The notes under the pieces: generated by a model | Databases searched by the model: none | Told to the model about the DNA's origin: nothing | What the model saw: only the letters and a program-made list of their open reading frames with translations | Program-made: the position numbers and the translations under genes | Source: Nocardioides sp. | GTDB taxonomy: Bacteria > Actinomycetota > Actinomycetes > Propionibacteriales > Nocardioidaceae | Length of the DNA: 5,631 bases | Direction: 5' to 3' | Assembly (NCBI GenBank): GCA_031177735.1 | Contig: JAPSKJ010000163.1 | Location: 1-5,631 of the forward strand | Shown here: in pieces, positions 1-5,631 of the stretch | Position numbering within the stretch: the first letter of the stretch is position 1 | Layout of the letters: every line of letters begins with the position of its first letter

Positions 1-746
1 TGCGCGGACTTGCCGCAGGCGCCGAGCAGGAGCAGCAGCCCGAGCGCGTTGAGGGTGCTCTCGCCCGCCTCGTGGGACATCGCGCTGATCACCGTGAAGC
101 TGGTCGAGCCGAACGTCGCGACGGCCAGCATGATCGCCAGCGAGAGGCCCATGTCGCCGACCCGGTTGATCACGAACGCCTTCTTCGCGGCCGCCGCGGC
201 CGACGGCTTGTGCTGCCAGAAGCCGATCAGGAGGTACGACGCCAGGCCGACCCCCTCCCAGCCGAGGAACAGCAGCAGGTAGTTCTCGGCCAGCACCAGG
301 ACGAGCATCGCGGCGAGGAACAGGTTGAGGTAGGCGAAGAACCGTCGTCGCCGCTCGTCGTGGGCCATGTAGCCCAGGGAGTAGACGTGGATCAGGCTGC
401 CCACGCCGGTGATCAGCAGCAGGAACAGGCTGGAGAGCGGGTCGTAGAGCAGGTCGGCGCCGACGCTCAACGAGCCGGTGTCGATCCAGGTCCACAGGTG
501 CTGGGAGACCTGCCGGTCGCCGCTGTCCCGGCCGAGCAGGCTGAGGAAGAGCACCAGGCTGACCACGAAGGAGCCGATCGGCAGCGCGGTGGCCAGGTAG
601 GGGCCCCAGCGGTCGGTGGCCCTGCCGCCGAGCAGCAGGACCGCCGCGCCGAGCGCGGGCAGCGCGACGACCAGCCAGAGCAGGGAGAAGACGCCGTCGG
701 CGGCGGTGGGGTCGACGACCGGGATCTCGTGCACGGCGGCGCTCAC
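1..746 (-). CDS. nuoL: NADH-quinone oxidoreductase subunit L (NuoL), partial: C-terminus outside window
   Basis: This is the distal antiporter-like proton-pumping subunit of the membrane arm (ND5 homologue). I translated 248 codons from a GTG at 746 to the left edge, all open. Diagnostic stretches are LLYDPLSSLFLLLITGVGSL (99-118), HVYSLGYM (120-127), NYLLLFLGWEGVGLASYLLI (155-174) and AFVINRVGDMGL (190-201), all strongly NuoL. E164 in GWEGVG corresponds to the conserved TM5 glutamate (Glu144 in E. coli). The window ends inside GACGKSA; K246 there should be the conserved TM7 lysine (Lys229 in E. coli). The N-terminus is about 20 residues longer than in E. coli. The GTG at 746 overlaps the nuoK stop as GTGA; another GTG directly before it (749) is in frame and could also serve. 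I see no purine-rich ribosome binding site upstream, so translation probably depends on nuoK. About 60% of the gene, including the amphipathic lateral helix and end, lies outside the window. Confidence 0.96.
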   Translation of the reverse strand, partial: MSAAVHEIPVVDPTAADGVFSLLWLVVALPALGAAVLLLGGRATDRWGPYLATALPIGSFVVSLVLFLSLLGRDSGDRQVSQHLWTWIDTGSLSVGADLLYDPLSSLFLLLITGVGSLIHVYSLGYMAHDERRRRFFAYLNLFLAAMLVLVLAENYLLLFLGWEGVGLASYLLIGFWQHKPSAAAAAKKAFVINRVGDMGLSLAIMLAVATFGSTSFTVISAMSHEAGESTLNALGLLLLLGACGKSA

Positions 747-1045
747 CACTTGAGGAGGCTGGCGTCGTCGACCGAGGCCGAGCGACGGGTCCGGAAGATG
801 GTCATGATGATCGCCAGGCCGACCACGACCTCGGCCGCGGCCACCACCATCACGAAGAAGGCGGCGACCTGGCCGTCGAGGTTGCCGTGCTGGTGGGCGA
901 AGGCGACCAGGGCGAGGTTGGCGGCGTTGAGCATCAGCTCCACGCACATGAACACCACGATGGCGTTGCGCCGGGTGAGCACCCCGACGCAGCCGATGGT
1001 GAACAGGATCGCGCTGAGGGCGATGAACGGGGTGACGGAGTCCAT
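743..1045 (-). CDS. nuoK: NADH-quinone oxidoreductase subunit K (NuoK)
   Basis: This small three-helix membrane subunit (ND4L homologue) lies in the proton path next to NuoJ. The 100-residue length is exactly typical of the family. Helices are near residues 6-23, 29-50 and 59-84. The two buried glutamates essential for proton transfer in E. coli NuoK, Glu36 and Glu72, fall at the same numbers here, within VFMCVELMLNAANL and MVVAAAEVVVGLAI. The loop between helices 1 and 2 has the basic RRN. The ATG at 1045 shares its A with the nuoJ TGA (TGATG) and follows a strong GAGGAGG, so translation is probably coupled to nuoJ. The stop overlaps the GTG start of nuoL. The C-terminus (SASVDDASLLKW) is a short hydrophilic end. 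Confidence 0.97.
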   Translation of the reverse strand: MDSVTPFIALSAILFTIGCVGVLTRRNAIVVFMCVELMLNAANLALVAFAHQHGNLDGQVAAFFVMVVAAAEVVVGLAIIMTIFRTRRSASVDDASLLKW

Positions 1046-1920
1046 CAGTCCTCCTCGTCCGTGGTGGCCGGCCTGGTCGGGGTGTCCGCGGGCAGCGTGC
1101 CGTCGGGGCGGTCCGCGAGCCGCTCGGTGGTGACGCCGGACCCGGCGGTGTGGTCGTCGGCGGCCCCGCCCCTCACCCCGGCGCTGGCCTGCCGCACCCG
1201 CTGGAGGTCCGCGGCGGGCGTGGTGCGCACGACACCCCGCGCGACGAGCACCGCCGGGACGGAGCTCTCGGCCGGCGTACCGTCGGGAAGCAGGGCGGGT
1301 GTGTCGACCGCGTTGTGCCGGGCGTAGACGCCCGGGGCGGGCAGCGGGCCCAGGTGGGTGCCCTTCTCGGCGTAGTCACGCACCCGGCGGGCGGCCAGGT
1401 CGGCCTGTGAGGGGCGCTTGTCGAGCCGCTCGCGGTGGGCGAGCACCATCGCGCCCAGCGCGGCGGTGATCAGCAGGGCGCTGGTGACCTCGAAGGCGAC
1501 GACGTAGCGGGAGAACAGCAGGTTGGCCACGCCCGGCACGTTGCCGACCTGGGCGGTGTCGTCGAAGCCGCGCACGGCGCCGAGGCTGATCTGGCCGAGC
1601 GCCACCACCAGCAGCACGCCGAGGAGCCCACCGGCGGCCCAGGCCAGCCACCGCTGGCCGGGGATGGTCTCCACCAGCGAGTCGGAGGCGTCGACGCCGA
1701 CCAGCATCAGCACGAACAGGAACAGCATCAGGATCGCGCCGGTGTAGACGACGATCTGGACCGCGAAGAGGAAGGGCGCGCCGAGCGCGGCGTAGAGCAC
1801 CGCCAGGCCGATCATCACCACCGCGAGGAGCAGGGCCGCGTGCACCGCCTTGCGGACGAAGAGCACGCCGAGCGCGGCGAGGGTGACGATCGGCGCGACC
1901 ACCCAGAAGGTGAGCGTCAT
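1045..1920 (-). CDS. nuoJ: NADH-quinone oxidoreductase subunit J (NuoJ) with long C-terminal tail
   Basis: This membrane-arm subunit (ND6 homologue) contributes to coupling quinone reduction to proton transfer along the membrane axis. The protein has 291 residues. Five hydrophobic segments lie in the first 161 residues. The third, AVQIVVYTGAILMLFLFVLML (about 53-73, key residues V54, Y59, G61), is the signature helix of the family, known for its pi-bulge in complex I structures. The fifth contains FEVTSALLITAALGAMVLA (143-161). From about residue 162 the protein is hydrophilic. It starts with a stretch containing YAEKGTHLGPLPAPGVYARH and NAVDTPALLPDG, which I associate with actinobacterial NuoJ, and ends in a low-complexity, probably disordered Thr/Ala/Asp-rich end closing with TTDEED. 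E. coli NuoJ is about 184 residues and lacks this tail. The ATG overlaps the nuoI stop as ATGA and has GAGG seven bases upstream. The TGA stop shares one base with the nuoK ATG. Confidence 0.96.
   Translation of the reverse strand: MTLTFWVVAPIVTLAALGVLFVRKAVHAALLLAVVMIGLAVLYAALGAPFLFAVQIVVYTGAILMLFLFVLMLVGVDASDSLVETIPGQRWLAWAAGGLLGVLLVVALGQISLGAVRGFDDTAQVGNVPGVANLLFSRYVVAFEVTSALLITAALGAMVLAHRERLDKRPSQADLAARRVRDYAEKGTHLGPLPAPGVYARHNAVDTPALLPDGTPAESSVPAVLVARGVVRTTPAADLQRVRQASAGVRGGAADDHTAGSGVTTERLADRPDGTLPADTPTRPATTDEED
1050..1056 (-). promoter_or_regulatory. Shine-Dalgarno site of nuoK, inside the nuoJ Asp-Glu-Glu-Asp end
   Basis: GAGGAGG on the minus strand ends four bases before the nuoK ATG at 1045. 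It is the strongest such site in the window. The same bases encode the final acidic residues of NuoJ (GAC GAG GAG GAC, then TGA). Confidence 0.75.
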
Positions 1921-2522
1921 CCGTGCGCCTCGCTGGCGTCGTCGCCCGCCGACGGCTCCTCCGAGGGCGCGGCGAACTCACCGCGGTAGTAGGCCGTCTC
2001 GTCATCGCCAAGCCGCATCGGGTGCGGCGGCGACTCCATGCCGGGCAGCAGCGGGGCGAGCAGGTCGCTCTTCTCGTAGATCAGGTCGGCGCGGTTGTCG
2101 TCGGCCAGCTCGTACTCGTTGGTCATGGTCAGGGCACGGGTCGGGCAGGCCTCCACGCAGAGCCCGCACAGGATGCAGCGCAGGTAGTTGATCTGGTAGA
2201 CGCGGCCGTAGCGCTCCCCCGGCGAGAAGCGCCCCTCCCCCTCGGGCGAGTCGTCGTTGTCGGCGCCCTCGACGTAGATGGCGTCCGCCGGGCACGCCCA
2301 CGCGCACAGCTCGCAGCCGACGCACTTCTCCAGCCCGTCGGGCCACCGGTTGAGCTGGTGGCGGCCGTGGAAGCGGGGCGCCGTCGGCGTCTTCTCGAAG
2401 GGGTACTGCTCGGTGACCGGCTTCTTGAACATGGTCGAGAAGGTCACTCCGAACCCGGCGACCGGGTCCCAGAGCTGCTCCTTCAGACCCGGCTTGTTGT
2501 CCTGGCCCTGCGGATCGGTCAT
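1917..2522 (-). CDS. nuoI: NADH-quinone oxidoreductase subunit I (NuoI), 8Fe ferredoxin-type
   Basis: This peripheral-arm subunit holds two 4Fe-4S clusters (N6a and N6b) that relay electrons from NuoG to cluster N2 in NuoB. The protein has 201 residues. It shows two classic motifs: C67-VG-C70-EL-C73-AWA-C77-P and C116-IL-C119-GL-C122-VEA-C126-P. All eight ligand cysteines are present, so both clusters should form. The segment before them (about 13-66, including GVTFSTMFKKPVTEQYP) matches the amphipathic N-terminal region that sits on the membrane next to NuoH. An acidic Gly/Asp/Glu-rich loop (about 86-99) lies between the motifs, then SPGERYGRVYQINYLRC. The C-terminal part (about 160-201) is acidic and low in complexity, and probably flexible. 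The ATG overlaps the nuoH stop as ATGA, with GAGGA nine bases upstream. The same frame stays open upstream to 3011, but that part is an Arg-rich antiframe of nuoH. Confidence 0.97.
   Translation of the reverse strand: MTDPQGQDNKPGLKEQLWDPVAGFGVTFSTMFKKPVTEQYPFEKTPTAPRFHGRHQLNRWPDGLEKCVGCELCAWACPADAIYVEGADNDDSPEGEGRFSPGERYGRVYQINYLRCILCGLCVEACPTRALTMTNEYELADDNRADLIYEKSDLLAPLLPGMESPPHPMRLGDDETAYYRGEFAAPSEEPSAGDDASEAHG
1928..1931 (-). promoter_or_regulatory. Probable Shine-Dalgarno site of nuoJ
   Basis: GAGG on the minus strand lies seven bases before the nuoJ ATG at 1920, within the last codons of nuoI. It is short, but the spacing is right and the start also overlaps the nuoI stop. Confidence 0.55.
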
Positions 2523-3817
2523 GACGACACGTCCTCGCTCACGTGGTCGGATGTGACGGTCTGATGGGGGGTGCCGAAGGTCAGCGGCTTGGCGGCTCCG
2601 CGGACGGCGCCGCCCTCGGGCAGGGACGGGACCGGGAAGCCGCCCGCACCGACGACGACCGGTCCGGGCGCCTGGGTCTCGGCCGGGTCGCTGTCGCCGC
2701 CGACGAAGAACAGCGCGATGCAGGCGGCCAGCGCGACGCCGAACATGATCATCAGCGTGCGCTGGGAGAGACCGCCCTCGAGGTCGATGACCTTGAGGGT
2801 CGCGACGGCCACGATCCAGACCAGCGAGACCGGGATGAGCACCTTCCAGCCCAACGCCATGAACTGGTCGTAGCGCAGTCGTGGCAGCGAGCCGCGCAGC
2901 CAGATGAACAGGAAGATGAAGAACATGACCTTGCCGAAGAACCACAGCAGCGGCCAGTAGCCCTCGTTGGCGCCGGCCCAGACCTCGTCGATCCAGAACG
3001 GCGCGCGCCACCCGCCCAGGAACAGGGTCGTGGCCAGCGCGGAGACGGTGGCCATGTTGATGTACTCGGCGAGGAAGAACAGCGCGAACTTCAGGCTGGA
3101 GTACTCGGTGTGGAAGCCGCCGACCAGCTCACCCTCGGCCTCGGGCAGGTCGAAGGGCGCGCGGTTGGTCTCCCCGACCATCGCGATGCAGTAGATGATG
3201 AAGCTCGGCGCCAGCGTCAGCCCGAACCACCAGTCCTCCTGGGCCGCGACGATCTCGCTGGTCGACATGCTGCCGGCGTAGAGGAACACCGAGACCAGCG
3301 CGAGGCCCATCGCGACCTCGTAGGAGATCATCTGGGCGCTGGAGCGCAGGCCGCCGAGCAGGGAGTACGTCGACCCGCCGGCCCAGCCGCCGAGCACGAT
3401 GCCGTAGATGCCGATGCTCGCGATCGCCATCACGAACAGCACCGCGACCGGCATGTCGGTCAGCTGCAGCGGGGTGCGCTCGCCGAAGAAGTTGACCTCC
3501 GGCCCGAACGGGATGACCGCGAACGTCACGAACGCCGGCACGACCACGATCACCGGGGCCAGCAGGTAGACGACCTTGTCGGCCGCCTTGGGGATGATGT
3601 CCTCCTTCAGCGCGAGCTTCACGCCGTCGGCGAGGCTCTGCAACAGGCCGAAGGGGCCGTGCACGTTCGGGCCGATGCGGTGCTGCATCCGGGCGACCAC
3701 CCGGCGCTCCCACCAGATGTTGAACAGGGTCAGCAGCACCAGCACGACGAAGATGAGCACGACCTTGAGGCCGATCACCCACCAGGGGTCGTTGCCGAAC
3801 TGCTCGAGGCCGCTCAT
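2519..3817 (-). CDS. nuoH: NADH-quinone oxidoreductase subunit H (NuoH)
   Basis: This integral membrane subunit forms, with NuoB, NuoD and NuoI, the quinone-binding cavity at the junction of the two arms of complex I. The protein has 432 residues. Family motifs are WERRVVARMQHRIGPN (36-51), RSSAQMISYEVAMGLAL (158-174), the charged cytoplasmic loop GETNRAPFDLPEAEGE (215-230) with GGFHTEYSS just after it, and RLRYDQFMALGWK (313-325). I count about nine hydrophobic segments, near residues 13-35, 82-104, 122-145, 164-183, 199-216, 243-269, 288-308, 322-343 and 353-373. A hydrophilic Gly/Pro/Ala-rich tail follows, about 374-432. E. coli NuoH is about 325 residues with eight helices, so the last helix and tail are additions. 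The ATG at 3817 is preferred over an in-frame upstream start at 3928 for three reasons: it overlaps the nuoG stop as ATGA, it has GGAGG seven bases upstream, and the extra 37 residues are Arg-rich shadow of nuoG. Confidence 0.97.
   Translation of the reverse strand: MSGLEQFGNDPWWVIGLKVVLIFVVLVLLTLFNIWWERRVVARMQHRIGPNVHGPFGLLQSLADGVKLALKEDIIPKAADKVVYLLAPVIVVVPAFVTFAVIPFGPEVNFFGERTPLQLTDMPVAVLFVMAIASIGIYGIVLGGWAGGSTYSLLGGLRSSAQMISYEVAMGLALVSVFLYAGSMSTSEIVAAQEDWWFGLTLAPSFIIYCIAMVGETNRAPFDLPEAEGELVGGFHTEYSSLKFALFFLAEYINMATVSALATTLFLGGWRAPFWIDEVWAGANEGYWPLLWFFGKVMFFIFLFIWLRGSLPRLRYDQFMALGWKVLIPVSLVWIVAVATLKVIDLEGGLSQRTLMIMFGVALAACIALFFVGGDSDPAETQAPGPVVVGAGGFPVPSLPEGGAVRGAAKPLTFGTPHQTVTSDHVSEDVSS
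2532..2536 (-). promoter_or_regulatory. Shine-Dalgarno site of nuoI
   Basis: GAGGA on the minus strand lies nine bases before the nuoI ATG at 2522, inside the last codons of nuoH. Together with the ATGA overlap it fixes the start, although the frame stays open for another 160 codons upstream. Confidence 0.65.
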
Positions 3818-5631
3818 CCGCCGACCTCCGCCCGGTCGTCGCCGGACGTCGGCACGACGCTCACCGTGCTGCCGGGCGAGGCGAGGTCGGCGAGCACGCC
3901 GTTGCCGATCGAGTTGGCCGGCACCCACACCACGTCGTCGGCCAGGTCGGCCGGCTCGGCGGGCAGGGTGAGGCTGCCGCGGTCACCGGTGATGGTCACC
4001 ATCGCACCCACCTCGGCGAAGACCGCCGGGCTGAGCTTGGCCACCGCGGGCCGGGCCGTCGCCGCGAGCGCCTTGTCACCGACCTGCAGCGAGCCGTTGT
4101 CGAGCATGAGCTTCCAGGTGCTCAGCCGGAACGGTCGCGTGGTCGCCGATTCGGGTGGGGTGGTCGCGGGCCTGCTGGCGGGATCGGCGACCGCTCGGGT
4201 GTCCGACCAGGTGCCGAGGTGGCGCAGGTCGGCGCGCGCGCCCTCGACGTCGCGGAATCCGAGGGGGGCGCCGAGCTCCTCGGCGATGCCGGCCAGGATG
4301 CGCAGGTCGGGCAGGCTGGCCGGGGTCGAGAAGACCGCCTCGAACGGCCGCTCCCGGCCCTCCCAGGTCAGGAAGGTGCCGGCCTTGTCGGTCACCGGGG
4401 CGACCGGGAACACCACGTCGGCGGCCCGGGTCACCTCGGTCGACTGCAGCTCGAGGGCGACGACGAACTGCGCGGCCTCGATCGCGGCCCGGGTGGCGGC
4501 GGGGTCGGAGGTGTCGCGGGGGTCGACGCCGCCGATCACCAGCCCGCGGACCTCACCGCTCAGCAGGCCGGCGACGATCTGGTCGGTGTCGCGCCCGGGC
4601 TGGTCGGGCAGCCGGTCGACGCCCCAGGCTGCGGCGACATCGACGCGGGCCGAGGCCTGGTCGACGGGCCGGGCACCGGGCAGCAGCGTGGGGAGTACGC
4701 CGGCTTCGACCGCCCCGCGGTCGCCGGCCCGGCGGGGCACCCAGGCCAGTCGGGCACCGGTGCGCGCGGCGAGCTCGGCGGCGGCGGTGAGCGCGCCTTG
4801 CGAGGTGGCGAGCCGCTCGCCGACGAGCACCACGGTGTCGGCGGTGATGGTGCCCGACCCGAGCAGCGAGCGCAGCGTGGCGGCCTCCGCGCCGGGGGCG
4901 GTGCGAAGCAGCTCGGCGCCGAGCTTGGCGAGGCCGCGGCTGGTGAACGGCGCGACCGCGGTGATGCGGGTGCCGTGGCGGGCCGCCTTGCGCAGCCGCA
5001 GGAAGAGGGTGCCGGCCTCGTCCTCGGGCTCCAGGCCGGCCAGGACGACGGCGCGGGCGGAGTCGAGGTCGGCGTAGGTCACCATCGGCGCGCCGGCGAC
5101 CCGAGCGGTCAGGAAGGCGGTCTCCTCCGCGGAGAGCGGGCGGGCGCGGAAGTCGACGTCGTTGGTGCCGAGGGCGACGCGGGCGAACTTGCTGTAGGCG
5201 TAGGCGTCCTCGAGGGTGACCCGGCCGCCGGACAGCACGGCGGACGCACCGGCCGCACGCAGACCGCGGGCCGCCGCGGCGAAGGCCTCCAGCCACGAGG
5301 CCGGCCGCAGCTCGCCGTCCTCACGGATCCAGGGGTGGGTGATCCGGTCGGCCTGGTAGAGGTAGCGGAACGCGAAGCGGTCCTTGTCGGTGATCCACTC
5401 CTCGTTGACCTCCATGTCCTCCCCGGAGAGCCGCCGCACCACCTTGCCGCGGCGGTGGTCGACGCGGATCGCGGCACCGCACGCGTCGTGCTCGGCGACC
5501 GACGGGGTGGAGACCAGGTCGAAGGGCCGGGCACGGAAGCGGTAGGTGGCGCTGGTCAGCGCGCCGACCGGGCAGATCTGGATGGTGTTGCCGGAGAAGT
5601 AGGAGGAGAACGGCTCCTTCTCGTAGATGCC
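3814..5631 (-). CDS. nuoG: NADH-quinone oxidoreductase subunit G (NuoG), partial: N-terminus outside window
   Basis: This is the large peripheral-arm subunit of complex I, which carries part of the iron-sulfur chain from NuoF/NuoE towards NuoI. The reading frame is open from the right edge of the window, so 605 codons of the C-terminal part are visible; the 2Fe-2S ferredoxin-like N-terminus lies upstream, outside it. The first visible residues include NTIQICPVGALTSA, a NuoG signature. Its cysteine (codon 5574-5572) is, by family knowledge, the last ligand of an N-terminal 4Fe-4S cluster. A molybdopterin-oxidoreductase-like region follows (DHRRGKVVRRL, VNEEW, THPWIR, EDAYAYSKFARVALGTN). It ends in a domain resembling the molybdopterin-dinucleotide-binding C-terminus (AKLSPAVFAEVGAMVTITG, then VVWVPANSIGNGV). 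In this family the domain is structural and binds no molybdenum cofactor. The expected N7-cluster cysteines are absent: VAEHDACGAA where CxxCxxxC is expected, and WITDK where WxCDK is expected. The TGA stop overlaps the nuoH start as ATGA. A GTG at 5442 could be mistaken for a start, but homology clearly continues upstream of it. Confidence 0.96.
   Translation of the reverse strand, partial: GIYEKEPFSSYFSGNTIQICPVGALTSATYRFRARPFDLVSTPSVAEHDACGAAIRVDHRRGKVVRRLSGEDMEVNEEWITDKDRFAFRYLYQADRITHPWIREDGELRPASWLEAFAAAARGLRAAGASAVLSGGRVTLEDAYAYSKFARVALGTNDVDFRARPLSAEETAFLTARVAGAPMVTYADLDSARAVVLAGLEPEDEAGTLFLRLRKAARHGTRITAVAPFTSRGLAKLGAELLRTAPGAEAATLRSLLGSGTITADTVVLVGERLATSQGALTAAAELAARTGARLAWVPRRAGDRGAVEAGVLPTLLPGARPVDQASARVDVAAAWGVDRLPDQPGRDTDQIVAGLLSGEVRGLVIGGVDPRDTSDPAATRAAIEAAQFVVALELQSTEVTRAADVVFPVAPVTDKAGTFLTWEGRERPFEAVFSTPASLPDLRILAGIAEELGAPLGFRDVEGARADLRHLGTWSDTRAVADPASRPATTPPESATTRPFRLSTWKLMLDNGSLQVGDKALAATARPAVAKLSPAVFAEVGAMVTITGDRGSLTLPAEPADLADDVVWVPANSIGNGVLADLASPGSTVSVVPTSGDDRAEVGG
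3825..3829 (-). promoter_or_regulatory. Shine-Dalgarno site of nuoH
   Basis: GGAGG on the minus strand lies seven bases before the ATG at 3817, inside the last codons of nuoG. It decides the nuoH start against the in-frame start 37 codons upstream. Confidence 0.8.

Noticed and set aside
72..1133. A 353-codon open frame on the plus strand, rich in Glu, Gln, Gly and Val, opposite nuoL and nuoK.
   Set aside because: It has the same cause: antisense of hydrophobic membrane protein codons in high-GC DNA gives Glu/Gln/Asp-rich frames. It has no family motif and runs across the nuoJ/nuoK/nuoL junctions.
1376..2011. Arg-rich minus-strand frames overlapping nuoJ (also 2002-2346, 3129-3782 and 4553-5296).
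   Set aside because: They are out-of-frame readings of nuo genes on the same strand, with extreme Arg/Ala/Pro/Gly content and no conserved motif.
3818..3928. An N-terminally longer NuoH beginning at 3928.
   Set aside because: The added residues are an Arg-rich shadow of the nuoG end, whereas the ATG at 3817 has a good ribosome binding site and gives the expected NuoH N-terminus.
2543..5077. An 844-codon open frame on the plus strand, opposite nuoH and nuoG.
   Set aside because: Its product is biased towards Arg, Asp, Glu, Gln, Ala, Gly and Ser with no recognisable domain, and it lies exactly antisense to two well-conserved genes. Long antisense frames are expected when third codon positions are almost all G or C.
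5440..5442. A GTG in the nuoG frame as a possible start of a shortened NuoG.
   Set aside because: The 63 codons upstream encode a clear NuoG signature (NTIQICPVGALTSA) in the same frame, so the gene begins beyond the right edge.
5109..5534. A minus-strand open frame overlapping the visible beginning of nuoG that could suggest a separate small gene or a frameshift.
   Set aside because: Its product is low-complexity Ser/Arg/Pro/Thr. The nuoG frame is continuous through the whole stretch with family motifs on both sides, so there is no frameshift.

Overview
The whole window is protein-coding on the minus strand. It carries a contiguous piece of a nuo operon, encoding respiratory complex I (proton-pumping NADH:quinone oxidoreductase). 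In transcription order (right to left) it holds the 3' part of nuoG, complete nuoH, nuoI, nuoJ and nuoK, and the 5' part of nuoL. This is the canonical nuoG-H-I-J-K-L order. Both outer genes run off the window.

The DNA is very GC-rich with strong G/C preference at third codon positions. Three features resemble what I know of high-GC Actinobacteria (Nocardioides/Streptomyces/Mycobacterium-like): a NuoJ with a hydrophilic C-terminal tail, a NuoH with a tail after an extra membrane segment, and Shine-Dalgarno-led genes with stop/start overlaps. A Nocardioides-type organism is a reasonable inference, but nothing in the window proves the genus.

Region by region: 5631-3814 is NuoG, from the fourth cysteine of an N-terminal iron-sulfur site through the degenerate molybdopterin-oxidoreductase-like domain to its C-terminal end. 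3817-2519 is NuoH, the membrane subunit at the quinone cavity. 2522-1917 is NuoI, with two 4Fe-4S motifs (clusters N6a/N6b). 1920-1045 is NuoJ, 1045-743 is NuoK, and 746-1 is the first 248 residues of NuoL, an antiporter-like pump subunit. NuoG and NuoI are parts of the electron wire from NADH towards quinone. NuoH and NuoI form the quinone site region, and NuoJ, NuoK and NuoL carry the proton-translocation path through the membrane arm.

Every gene junction overlaps by 1 or 4 bases. There are therefore no intergenic regions, and I see no promoter, terminator, RNA gene, repeat, CRISPR or mobile element. I found no previously undescribed system; this is a housekeeping locus. The point most worth a second look is in NuoG. 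The positions where the N7-type 4Fe-4S cysteines of E. coli and Thermus NuoG would lie carry other residues, so this subunit probably lacks N7.
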